Shown: one piece after another, positions 1 to 7,300 of the stretch
Numbering within the stretch: position 1 is the stretch's first letter
How the letters are laid out: the number at the start of each line of letters is the position of its first letter
NCBI GenBank assembly: GCA_012799755.1
Contig: JAAZKQ010000306.1
Location: 1 to 15,692 of the forward strand
DNA from: Lentisphaerota bacterium
Lineage (GTDB): Bacteria > Verrucomicrobiota > Lentisphaeria > Oligosphaerales > Oligosphaeraceae
Length of the DNA stretch: 15,692 nt
Direction: 5' to 3'
Position numbers and translations under genes: made by a program
The notes under the pieces: model-generated
What the model saw: the letters and a program-made list of their open reading frames with translations, nothing else
The model's database searches: none
What the model was told of the DNA's origin: nothing

Positions 1-46
1 AACATGGCCCCGCAAACGAAAAACCCAAGCACACGCAGGTGCCATC

Positions 47-73
47 GTCCATACAGTCCATACTGTCCATAGC
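47..73. repeat. Three tandem copies of a 9-bp unit (GTCCATACN)
   Basis: Units at 47-55, 56-64 and 65-73 read GTCCATACA, GTCCATACT and GTCCATAGC. The array lies just downstream of the last gene of the metabolic operon. An AGTCCATA stretch also occurs, reverse-complemented, beside the 19-bp repeat copy near 3750, so this motif and that repeat may travel together. Similar GTCCAT runs are, from memory, common between genes in PVC-group genomes. Function is unknown. Confidence 0.6.
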
Positions 74-94
74 AGCTGACAGCAACAACGGTTG

Positions 95-113
95 TCAATG
101 GGTGACCGCTTAC
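95..113 (+). repeat. 19-bp dispersed repeat, copy 1 (inverted partner at 3753-3771)
   Basis: TCAATGGGTGACCGCTTAC occurs here and is present as an exact reverse complement at 3753-3771. The core GGTGA-CCGC-TTACC can fold as a 5-bp stem with a tetraloop if one G-U pair is allowed. It sits 13 bp beyond the stop codon of the last operon gene, so it would lie in the 3' end of the operon transcript. An exact 19-bp match within one 15.7-kb window is unlikely by chance, so this is probably a dispersed intergenic element. Confidence 0.7.
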
Positions 114-125
114 CCTGCCACGCCA

Positions 126-611
126 TCATTTATCGGCGCAGCAACGACGGTCGTCCTGCTTGTCTGCCATCGTAGTTGCAGCCCCCTTTGCCTTTGACTG
201 GGGCTTGGGCTTGACAGCCGCCGCCAGCGGCGTAATGACGACCCGCGCGGGCGCCGTCAGCTCGCAGGTCGCGACCACCGGCACACCCGTACCGGCGACA
301 TTGTCCAGCACGACCCGACCAATACTCACCGGCAGCACCGGTCGCGCCCGCCGGATCTCTTCCAGGCAATCGTTGATCTTGTCCTTCGGAACGGGATGAG
401 CGGTCTTCACACTCAGAGGACGGGACGCACCGGGCACATACATCAGCGCCGTCACCATGCGTTCCGGACGTACGCATTCCTGACGGGCGTAGGCAGGACC
501 GCGGCCACATTCGTTGCCGGTAACCCCGGTAACCACGCCATCACTGAGGGTCACCGTCAAAGCGCAGCCAATGGGACAACCAATGCAGATAATTTCACGC
601 TCAGTGCTCAT
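126..611 (-). CDS. DUF1667 family cysteine-rich protein
   Basis: This 161-residue protein is the third member of a conserved trio with a GlpA-like dehydrogenase and an NAD(P)/FAD oxidoreductase. It opens with IICIGCPIGC, giving Cys9, Cys12 and Cys16, followed by Cys35 and Cys46. Such spacing fits an Fe-S or other metal centre, and DUF1667 proteins are thought to serve as the small electron-transfer subunit of the complex. The start at 611 is preferred over an in-frame ATG at 686 because it has a GGAG site 9 nt upstream (621-624) and because the upstream ATG lies inside the preceding gene. The last 35 or so residues are a Lys/Ala/Pro-rich tail ending CCADK, longer than I expect for the family, whose members are usually near 120 residues. 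The family call is solid; the electron-transfer role is inferred from neighbours. Confidence 0.88.
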   Translation of the reverse strand: MSTEREIICIGCPIGCALTVTLSDGVVTGVTGNECGRGPAYARQECVRPERMVTALMYVPGASRPLSVKTAHPVPKDKINDCLEEIRRARPVLPVSIGRVVLDNVAGTGVPVVATCELTAPARVVITPLAAAVKPKPQSKAKGAATTMADKQDDRRCCADK

Positions 612-636
612 TCCTTGTGTCTCCAATCCTACCGAC

Positions 637-1935
637 TCAAGCGTCAACCCGCACCGACAACTCCCGCTCCGGGAACTTCTCAACAAAAAACTCCGGTTTT
701 ACGGTCAGCTCGACCATCTCACCAGGAATCATAATCCGCTTTTTCCGGCGATTCACGACGACGCCGTCAGCCTCGACCAGCAACGTGGCATCGCGATAAA
801 CCCGATCCGGCCGGAAAGTCAGACGCAACGGCCCCTGTCGCAACGCCTCGGCACTCACGCGCTGGGGTACCAATCCGCGTATGCCCTGGCCATCCCGTAC
901 CACAATGCGCGAACTATGATGCGTGGCGGCATTGACGTCGCCGACGTCACGTTTTGCCATCGCGTAGGCTGCGGCGTGCCGGCCGGCGTGCTCGGCCTCC
1001 AGCGACACATGGTCCACCAGATCATGAACATGCAACACATTGCCGCAGGCAAAAATACCCGGCGCACTGCATTGCAGGCTCTCGTCCACAATGGGGCCGG
1101 TCGTCATCGGATCCAGCTCCAGACCGGCAGCGCGAGACAGCTCGTTCTCGGGAATGAGTCCCACGGACAGCAGCAGCGTGTCGCAAGTAAAAGCCCGTTC
1201 CGTGCCGGGGATTGGTCGCAGATTTTCGTCCACTTTGTTGACGATTACACCCTCGACGCGGTCTTTGCCGCGGATGGACGTCACGGTGTAACTCAACAGC
1301 AAGGGAATATCGAAGTCTTGCAAACACTGCACGACATTGCGCGTCAAGCCGCTGGAATAGGGCATAAGCTCCACCACGGCCTCCACCTTGGCGCCGGAAA
1401 AAGTCATGCGCCGCGCCATGATCAAACCAATGTCACCCGAACCGACAATCACCACCCGCGTGCCGGGCATATAGCCCTCGAGATTCACAAAGCGCTGCGC
1501 CGTACCGGCGCTGAAAATGCCCGCGCAGCGCGTACCGGGTATGCCGATTGCCCCGCGCGTTCTCTCCCGGCAGCCCATTGCCAGCACCACCGCCCGCGCT
1601 TTGATGCGCTGCAAGCCGTGGCTGGGACTCACGCAGGTCACCACCCGCTCGGCGCTCAGCGAAATCACCATCGCATCGCATTGATAGGCGATGCCGGCGG
1701 CCTTCACCCGCTCGACATAGCGCGCCGCATACTCGGGACCAGTCAGCTCTTCCTCGAAAATATGCAGGCCAAAGCCCGTGTGAATGCACTGCCGCAGAAT
1801 CCCCCCCAATTCGGCTTCGCGTTCCAGAATCAGCACGTCCTGACAGCCGCTCTCGCGCGCCGCCAGCGCGGCAGCCATGCCGGCCGGGCCGCCGCCAATC
1901 ACCAGCACATCGCATGTCGTCGTCAGCGCCGTCAT
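637..1935 (-). CDS. NAD(P)/FAD-dependent oxidoreductase (GlpA-cluster partner)
   Basis: The 432-residue flavoprotein has two Rossmann dinucleotide sites: VLVIGGGPAGMAAA at residues 10-23 binds FAD, and VVIVGSGDIG near residue 160 fits NAD(P)H. GGILRQCIHTGFG near residue 45 matches the conserved Cys-His stretch of this oxidoreductase group, which includes the partner encoded beside the GlpA homologue in Thermotoga. It probably moves electrons between the dehydrogenase, the DUF1667 subunit and NAD(P) in the cytoplasm. An AAGGAG site (1944-1949) lies 8 nt before the ATG. The start overlaps the stop of the upstream gene as ATGA, which indicates translational coupling, and the next gene follows after 25 bp. 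A generic pyridine nucleotide-disulphide oxidoreductase is the fallback name. The exact acceptor cannot be read from sequence. Confidence 0.9.
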   Translation of the reverse strand: MTALTTTCDVLVIGGGPAGMAAALAARESGCQDVLILEREAELGGILRQCIHTGFGLHIFEEELTGPEYAARYVERVKAAGIAYQCDAMVISLSAERVVTCVSPSHGLQRIKARAVVLAMGCRERTRGAIGIPGTRCAGIFSAGTAQRFVNLEGYMPGTRVVIVGSGDIGLIMARRMTFSGAKVEAVVELMPYSSGLTRNVVQCLQDFDIPLLLSYTVTSIRGKDRVEGVIVNKVDENLRPIPGTERAFTCDTLLLSVGLIPENELSRAAGLELDPMTTGPIVDESLQCSAPGIFACGNVLHVHDLVDHVSLEAEHAGRHAAAYAMAKRDVGDVNAATHHSSRIVVRDGQGIRGLVPQRVSAEALRQGPLRLTFRPDRVYRDATLLVEADGVVVNRRKKRIMIPGEMVELTVKPEFFVEKFPERELSVRVDA

Positions 1936-3383
1936 TTGCTCTGCTCCTTCACGCCGTCAAGACGCGATGTAAGAATGGTCGAGGCGCTGCTGTCCTTTGT
2001 CACCGCCAAGGGTGATATCCCCAGTTCCTCGCTCAAGAGCGCCAGCACTCGCGGCATGCAAAAACCGCCCTGACAGCGCCCCATGCCCGCACGCGTCCGC
2101 CGCTTGACTCCATCCACCGTGCGCGCACCGACGGGACGCCGAATGGCGTCACGCACTTCAGCTTCGGTAACCATCTCGCAACGGCAAACAATCCTGCCGA
2201 AAGCCGGATCGCGCGCAATGGCTGCGGCGCGCTCGGCGTCCGTCATCTCGCGAAAACGCTGCACCGGCGGCCGCTTGGGCTGGAAGTCCGACCGCGCCGA
2301 CGGCTGCAAGGCCGCGACAAGCCGGCGACAGAGCTCCTCGGCGATGGACGGCGCCGCCGTCAGCCCTGGCGATTCGATGCCGGCCGCGTTGAAAAATCCC
2401 GGCGCGTCAGGCGCCTCGCCAATAACGAAATCGTGGCTGGACAGATGCGCCCGCAGTCCCGCAAAGTTCGCAATCATGCTGCGGCGTGGCAAGCTCGGCC
2501 AAGTCAGGCTCGCCACCTTCAATACCTGATCCAAGCCGGACAGGGTCGTGCCCAGGTCTTCCTTATCGTCAATATCCTCCGCCGTCGGCCCGAGGAGCAC
2601 CGTGCCATCCACCGTCGGCGTCACCAGAATGCCCTTGCCCATGGCACTTGGCAGCTGGAACAGCGTCGCCGTAAAGGCGCTATCGTAGGCCTTGTCAATC
2701 AGCCAGTACTCGCCGCGGCGCGGGGTGATGCGCAGCTGCTTCGAGCTCACCATGTTGTTGATGACGTCCGCATAAAGCCCGGCGTCATTCACCACCGTCC
2801 GCGTCCGAAAATCCCCCTTGCCAGTGTGGACGAGCCAACCACCGCCGGCAATGCTGGTCAAGCCCTCCACCGCCGCCTCAAGATGGAATTCGACGCCGTT
2901 CATCGCCGCATTCTCCGCCAGCGCCACCGTCAATTCGTAGGGACAGACAATGCCGCCCGTCGGAGTGTGCAAGGCCGCCACAACCTCAGGATTGATATTG
3001 GGCTCCATGCGCAGAACTTCGTCGCGCTCAATAATACGCATGCCCGGCACACCATTGGTGATGCCGTCCATATAGAGCGCATCAAGTTTCGGACGGTCGG
3101 CTTCCGCAAAACACAGCGTCAGGGAACCATTGCGCCGAAAGGGCACATCCAAATCCGCGCAGAGTTGGTCATAGAGGGCATTGCCGCGCACATTGTGCTT
3201 AGCCATCAGACTGCCCGGCTTCGCACTGTGCCCCGCATGGACGATGGCGCTGTTGGCCTTCGTCGTGCCCACACAGACATCCGTCCCCCTCTCACACAGG
3301 GCCACGCGCAACTGCCAGCGACTCAACTCCCGGGCCACCGAGCAGCCAATTACGCCGCCACCGATCACCAGTACATCCAACAT
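1932..3383 (-). CDS. GlpA-like FAD-dependent dehydrogenase with BFD [2Fe-2S] domain
   Basis: This 483-residue protein begins MLDVLVIGGGVIGCSVAREL, the FAD-binding motif of the DAO/GlpA fold, and continues as a full dehydrogenase domain to about residue 360. A C-terminal BFD-like domain carries Cys400, Cys402, Cys437 and Cys442 (CRC, then CQGGFC), the usual ligand set for a [2Fe-2S] cluster. This two-domain layout is typical of anaerobic glycerol-3-phosphate dehydrogenases of the GlpA/GlpO type, which oxidise glycerol-3-phosphate to dihydroxyacetone phosphate. L-2-hydroxyglutarate oxidase-like activity is an alternative. The ATG at 3383 is chosen over one at 3470 because the FAD motif starts directly after it and an AGGGG site lies 5 nt upstream (3389-3393). 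It is the first gene of the trio. No glpK or glpF is present, so the substrate remains inferred. Confidence 0.88.
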   Translation of the reverse strand: MLDVLVIGGGVIGCSVARELSRWQLRVALCERGTDVCVGTTKANSAIVHAGHSAKPGSLMAKHNVRGNALYDQLCADLDVPFRRNGSLTLCFAEADRPKLDALYMDGITNGVPGMRIIERDEVLRMEPNINPEVVAALHTPTGGIVCPYELTVALAENAAMNGVEFHLEAAVEGLTSIAGGGWLVHTGKGDFRTRTVVNDAGLYADVINNMVSSKQLRITPRRGEYWLIDKAYDSAFTATLFQLPSAMGKGILVTPTVDGTVLLGPTAEDIDDKEDLGTTLSGLDQVLKVASLTWPSLPRRSMIANFAGLRAHLSSHDFVIGEAPDAPGFFNAAGIESPGLTAAPSIAEELCRRLVAALQPSARSDFQPKRPPVQRFREMTDAERAAAIARDPAFGRIVCRCEMVTEAEVRDAIRRPVGARTVDGVKRRTRAGMGRCQGGFCMPRVLALLSEELGISPLAVTKDSSASTILTSRLDGVKEQSK

Positions 3384-3455
3384 TGCAGCCCCTGATTCCA
3401 CGCTTGAGCCATTCCGGGCATAAAAAAAGCGGTCTGGACGAAATGTAGAAAACAA

Positions 3456-3489
3456 GCATTGATACACCACACCTGTGGGGCATCAACGC
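3456..3489. promoter_or_regulatory. 34-bp dyad, candidate operator or leader hairpin of the glp-like operon
   Basis: Centred at 3472/3473, the element reads GC-a-TTGAT-aca-CCACA-cc-TGTGG-ggc-ATCAA-c-GC. Thirteen of sixteen symmetric positions pair. It lies 73 to 106 bp before the GlpA-like ATG. Its outer arms also form a weak promoter on the minus strand (TTGATG, 16 bp, TATCAA), and it lies downstream of the stronger promoter at 3555-3583. It could be a repressor operator or an RNA hairpin in the leader. No regulator gene is in the window. Confidence 0.5.
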
Positions 3490-3554
3490 ATTGGCTCTCT
3501 ATGTCTCGGCCAAACCGTTTGCGAACAGAAGGACGCTTTGTGAACGTCACTTTA

Positions 3555-3583
3555 AATATAAGCATTGCGTACAGGCATAACAA
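3555..3583 (-). promoter_or_regulatory. Putative sigma70-type promoter for the glp-like operon
   Basis: On the minus strand a TTGTTA -35 box (3578-3583) and a TATATT -10 box (3555-3560) are separated by exactly 17 bp in a locally AT-rich stretch. Transcription would start near 3548 and give a leader of about 165 nt that includes the dyad at 3456-3489. This is motif matching only. Confidence 0.45.
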
Positions 3584-3752
3584 TGGCCCGAAGCAAAAAA
3601 GATTAAAGAATAACTGCAAAAGATAGCGTAAAAAAGACAACGCCGGAATGGGGCGGCAACAAGCGTAATCAATCAGCCCTTGATGCTCCTTGTTTGCGCC
3701 AGTTGCCAAGCCAAGCGCCCGTAGCTGCCGGAAACATACGGAGCTATGGACT

Positions 3753-3771
3753 GTAAGCGGTCACCCATTGA
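3753..3771 (-). repeat. 19-bp dispersed repeat, copy 2 (inverted relative to 95-113)
   Basis: This is the exact reverse complement of 95-113. The two copies flank the metabolic operon in opposite orientation, about 3.6 kb apart. Beyond the 19 bp the flanks do not match well, apart from an adjacent AGTCCATA-like stretch. Confidence 0.7.
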
Positions 3772-3803
3772 TATTGGCCGTCTCCTGTTGCCTTTGGTTT
3801 TCA

Positions 3804-3897
3804 GCGCCGAAGGCGCGGCCTAAGATAGCCCAGGGCAAGCGCCCGCAGGGCGTGCCGCCCTGGGTAAGGCCCACACCCGAAAAAGCCCTGTAAGGGC
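3804..3897. repeat. Multi-hairpin intergenic repeat element
   Basis: Several stems follow one another. GCGCC-GAA-GGCGC lies at 3804-3816. An outer stem CCCAGGGC (3829-3836) pairs with GCCCTGGG (3857-3864) and encloses an inner stem GCGCCC/GGGCGT at 3839-3853. GCCCT-GTA-AGGGC lies at 3885-3897. The layout resembles, from memory, a structured repeat widespread between genes in Planctomycetes and Verrucomicrobia metagenomes. None of the stems is followed by a T-run, so a simple terminator role is doubtful. Confidence 0.6.
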
Positions 3898-3950
3898 GAC
3901 CTAAAAACACCGAAAAGGCGTCTGGCGCCGACTGGCGGGGGCATGTTACG

Positions 3951-3971
3951 CTGCGGGTTGCAAACCCGCAG
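3951..3971. repeat. Perfect 9-bp inverted repeat with GCA loop
   Basis: CTGCGGGTT (3951-3959) and AACCCGCAG (3963-3971) are exact complements around a GCA loop. It stands about 50 bp from the multi-hairpin element and is probably part of the same repeat cluster. There is no T-tract on either side. Confidence 0.6.
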
Positions 3972-4158
3972 TACGGCCGGAAAAAAGGCGTCAAATTCGA
4001 TGGCTGTGTCCTTGTGCCGTAGGCGTTTAATCATGCCTATCCCCGGGCTTCAGCCAATTTTCCAGAAAAACAGACCTCTTATACCAGAGATAATCTCTTC
4101 CTATGCAATGGATTGCACTCATCAAAAAGCAAGCTCGGAGAGCTGGTACCATGAGTAA

Positions 4159-4187
4159 CCCCAGGTGGAGCGAAGCGGAACCTGGGG
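4159..4187. repeat. 8-bp inverted repeat flanking a purine-rich loop
   Basis: CCCCAGGT (4159-4166) and ACCTGGGG (4180-4187) are exact complements around a 13-nt loop containing GGAGCGAAGCGGA. The pattern recalls a dispersed intergenic repeat of PVC-group bacteria. It lies about 140 bp downstream of the helicase stop codon. Confidence 0.5.
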
Positions 4188-4247
4188 CAAGGCCCTCCCC
4201 CCGCAATCAGAGCCTTGGAAAGGCGACACAAAAACCAACACGAACAA

Positions 4248-4265
4248 TACGGATGAACACGGATA
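4248..4265. repeat. Short dispersed-repeat-like motif
   Basis: TACGGATGAACACGGATA contains two CGGAT units and resembles a motif (ATCCGTGTTCATCCGTG on the other strand) that I recall as frequent between genes in several environmental genomes. Only one copy is present here, so it is not proven a repeat by this window. Confidence 0.3.
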
Positions 4266-4276
4266 GGCCTGAGGCA

Positions 4277-4320
4277 GCCCCCCCGGAGAGACACTGCAGT
4301 CGCTTCGGAGTCGGGGAGGC
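4277..4320 (-). terminator. Hairpin just after the last defence gene, possible terminator
   Basis: In the minus-strand transcript GCCUCCCCG (4320-4312) can pair with CGGGGGGGC (4285-4277), nine pairs with one U-G, starting 9 bp past the helicase stop codon. The loop holds the palindrome ACTGCAGT. No U-tract follows, so intrinsic termination is uncertain and the structure may only protect the 3' end. Confidence 0.3.
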
Positions 4321-4329
4321 GCCGCATGC

Positions 4330-7300
4330 TTAATCCTTCCTGGTTTCGATGGCGACGATGATTTCGCTGCGGCTGTTCGCTGACTGCTTGGTAAGCTTCG
4401 CCAGATAGTCATCGCCGAGTTTCTGCCGTAGTTGCTCGACTTGTTCGAGGAATTTTTTCAGCTGCGCGTCATTTTTGAGTTCGAAGCGCCCGAGCCGCCG
4501 CAGGGTAAAATCCGATAGTGCGCCAAAGCGGTCAATGGCTTGGCGCAAAGTCGGCATGAAGGCCACGGCAGGCGACTGCTCGCCATGGAGGAGCGATTGC
4601 GCTGCGGCGATGTTGCTTAGCGCCCGAACCCGCATGGATCTGGAGTCGCCGCCCTGATGCCTGGAGCCAAACTGATCCAGGCCGACCTTGGCTGCGTCAT
4701 AGGCCTCCCAGAAGTCCTCGCTGAGTTCCAGACGCGGCTCGGCGAATTCGCATTGGATGGCGGCGAAGGCTTCTTCCATGCTGGTTGATTCGGCGCGGAG
4801 GCGTTCGACGTTATCAATGATGGGCACATAAATCGTGAACAGCCCCAGTCCTTTGCGCTTGAACAAATAGAGGGCGTTATGGTCGCCAGCGCGGGCAGTC
4901 TTGACGCGGCAGGGCAGCCGTTGCAGGCGTTCGGCTATGCCCGGATGTTGTTCCAGCATTGAGTGGTAAGCCTTTTTCACGCTGGTCAGGAAGCTCTCTT
5001 CCTCGCTGTCTTCGGGATTTTCTTGAAGTTTGCGGAAGAGACTGGAGGCTTCCGGTGTCTCGTCAATATCAAAGATTTGCGCGTCTTCACCGATGGTGTT
5101 GTGAATCATGAACATCTTGGCGGCGGCGATTTCGCGGCTGCGATTGATGTCCGCTCCGCGCTCAGTCGGGAAAAAGTTGAAGATGTAGAGATTCTGAAAG
5201 ACCTTGTTGCCGATGCGGTTGATGCGGCCAACGCGCTGGATGACGCGGGTGGGGTTCCATGGTATATCGTAATTGATGACCAGGCCGGCACGATTGAGGT
5301 TATGGCCTTCCGACATCTTGTCCGTGGCGACCAGGATATCGTACTGGTCCAAGGGCTTGCCCTTTTTGCTGAAAGCGGCGTCAAAATTGGCGGCGATGCT
5401 TTGTTTGAGCTGTTTCGACATATTACCGCTGACGCTTAGCACCCGCTCGGGGAAATGCGTTTCGAGGTAGTCCGTGAGGTGCTTTACGGTGTCGGCATAC
5501 TCCGAAAAGACAATCACTTTGCGCTTGGGCTCGCCTTTTTGGGCGTCAATATCGGGATGTTTGCCGGCGAGCACGGCCTTGATGACCTCGGTCAGCTTGG
5601 CGGCCTTGGGGTCGTTCTGCGCCAATTCAAGTTCAATGAGTTTGTCCCGAATCTCGTGGAAGAGCTCAATATCGTGGTCGAGATCGGCCAGGAATTTCTC
5701 TTTTTGCGCAAAGGCGGAGACCTCATAGACGCGCTTGTTGCGCGGAGTGAGGTCCAGGTCGTCCTCGTTGGCGAAAGTTTCCAATGCCGTTTCGACCTCA
5801 TCAGCGTCCTTGCTGTAGAGTCGTTCGAGGAGCGTCCGGTTCATGATATAGCGTTGGTGTTTTCTAATAAACTCCCTTGCTTGCTCATGGCTTTCGATGA
5901 ATTTGTCAATGCTTCGGGCGAAGGCGCCGAATGAGCTTTCGAAGCGCCGCACGAGCAAGCGGCACATAAAGCTGTACAAGTTTTTCTGCTGGACGCTCTC
6001 GCGATGCAGCTCCTGACTGTCACGCTTGGCGCTGGTTTTGCCTTCGTAGAGGAAAGGCTGGTACAAACAGCCACTGAAGCTCCCGTCTTCGCCGAAATAA
6101 GCGCCGATGATGTCGTCGTAAAAGCGCGATTGTTCCGGGGTCAGTTCAAAGAACTGCTCCACCGGCGGCTGCATATCGGACAACTCGCTGACTTCGTTGC
6201 GGTAGTCCGGGTCATTGCGCAAATCAATGCGATTGCGGCGGATAATCACCGGTTCGAGTATCTTGCGTATTTCCCGAGCCATTTTCCGGGACCATTTTTT
6301 AATCAGACGCGGGTCAACATTTCCTGCAGCCTCGCGGCGTTCGAATTGCCAATGCAGTTTTTCATAGGCCTTGCGGACGCGCTTAACCGTCCCGCTGTCC
6401 TCCTTCTTCAGGTTCTTCTGGATGAAGGCCAGCTGGCTGAAGATAGTGTCGTAGACCGCGAAGCGATGTTCCAGACGGTCATCGAGGGTGATGTTGGAGC
6501 GCCCCGGAATGACAAAGAGCTTGAGCAGGGCAAAGATGTCAGCGGGACGATTGTTGAAGGGCGTCGCCGTCAGCAGAATGACTTTGCGGCCGCGACAGAT
6601 GTCCGAAAGCGTCTCGTAGTCTTCGGTCTCCTGGTTCTTGAAGCGGTGCGCCTCGTCAATCAGCACGACCTCGATGTCGGGGCGATCCTTGACGTAATTC
6701 CAGGCGTCCTCCAGCAGACCGCTGGAGAAGATTTCCCAGTCATAGAAGCGGAAGTCGTTCTTGTAGTCCTGCCAGCCGGACTCGCGCTTCTGGGGGTCGC
6801 CAATCAGCCCCGGCGGCGCGATAATGATGCCGCGCTTTTTCAGGCCGCTGATGATCAGGCTGGCGATGATTGACTTGCCGAGGCCGACGACGTCGGCGAT
6901 GATGACGCCATTGTATTCCTGGAGGATGGTGAGGGCCTGATCCACCGCGTCAAGTTGGTAGCGGTACTTGGTGTAGTCGTTGTCCTCAAGAATCTGGCTG
7001 AGGTAGGCCGATGCGTTCACTTGCTTTTGCAGATCGAGATAAATCTTCAGCACGAGCCCGTAGGCCTCGTAGGGAGTGACCGCCGTGGCGATGGACTCGT
7101 GTTCGAGGATGCTCAAAATCTGCTTGCAGGTGTCGGGGTCTTCGCTGAGCATCACGCCATCATCCCACAGCTGCTCGAACTGCTCGGCCAACTCAATGGC
7201 GCCGAAATCGCGGCTGCCGACCTGCACCTGGCTGTGCACGAACAGTACGGGCTGGGATAAATCAACGCTTCCGGTCAGCCAGGCGACCTCGGGAAAAAGT

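Larger units (their letters stand above)
3384..4329. other. Gene-free gap between the metabolic operon and the defence cassette
   Basis: No reading frame here has a plausible protein. The right-to-left order of contents is: a hairpin after the helicase stop, a short tandem-like motif, GC-rich hairpin repeats, one copy of the 19-bp repeat, an AT-richer stretch with a promoter, and a dyad before the GlpA-like start. The only long frame, 3365-3709 on the minus strand, overlaps the GlpA-like gene and reads through the promoter region, so it was discarded. Confidence 0.8.

Noticed and set aside
514..2073. 519-codon open frame on the plus strand opposite the FAD oxidoreductase
   Set aside because: It lies antisense to two genes with clear motifs; its translation is rich in His, Gln and Arg with no family resemblance, as expected of a mirror frame in GC-rich DNA.
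2433..3395. 320-codon plus-strand frame opposite the GlpA-like gene
   Set aside because: Antisense to a well-supported dehydrogenase and of biased His/Arg-rich composition.
3540..3550. GTGA-ACG-TCAC as a CRP/FNR-type operator near the promoter
   Set aside because: The central spacer is 3 bp, whereas CRP-like sites have 6 bp between the half-sites (TGTGA-N6-TCACA); the arms are only 4 bp.
3365..3709. 114-codon minus-strand frame upstream of the GlpA-like gene
   Set aside because: It reads through the likely promoter and dyad, overlaps the GlpA-like start, and its hydrophobic stretch appears to come from AT-rich regulatory DNA.
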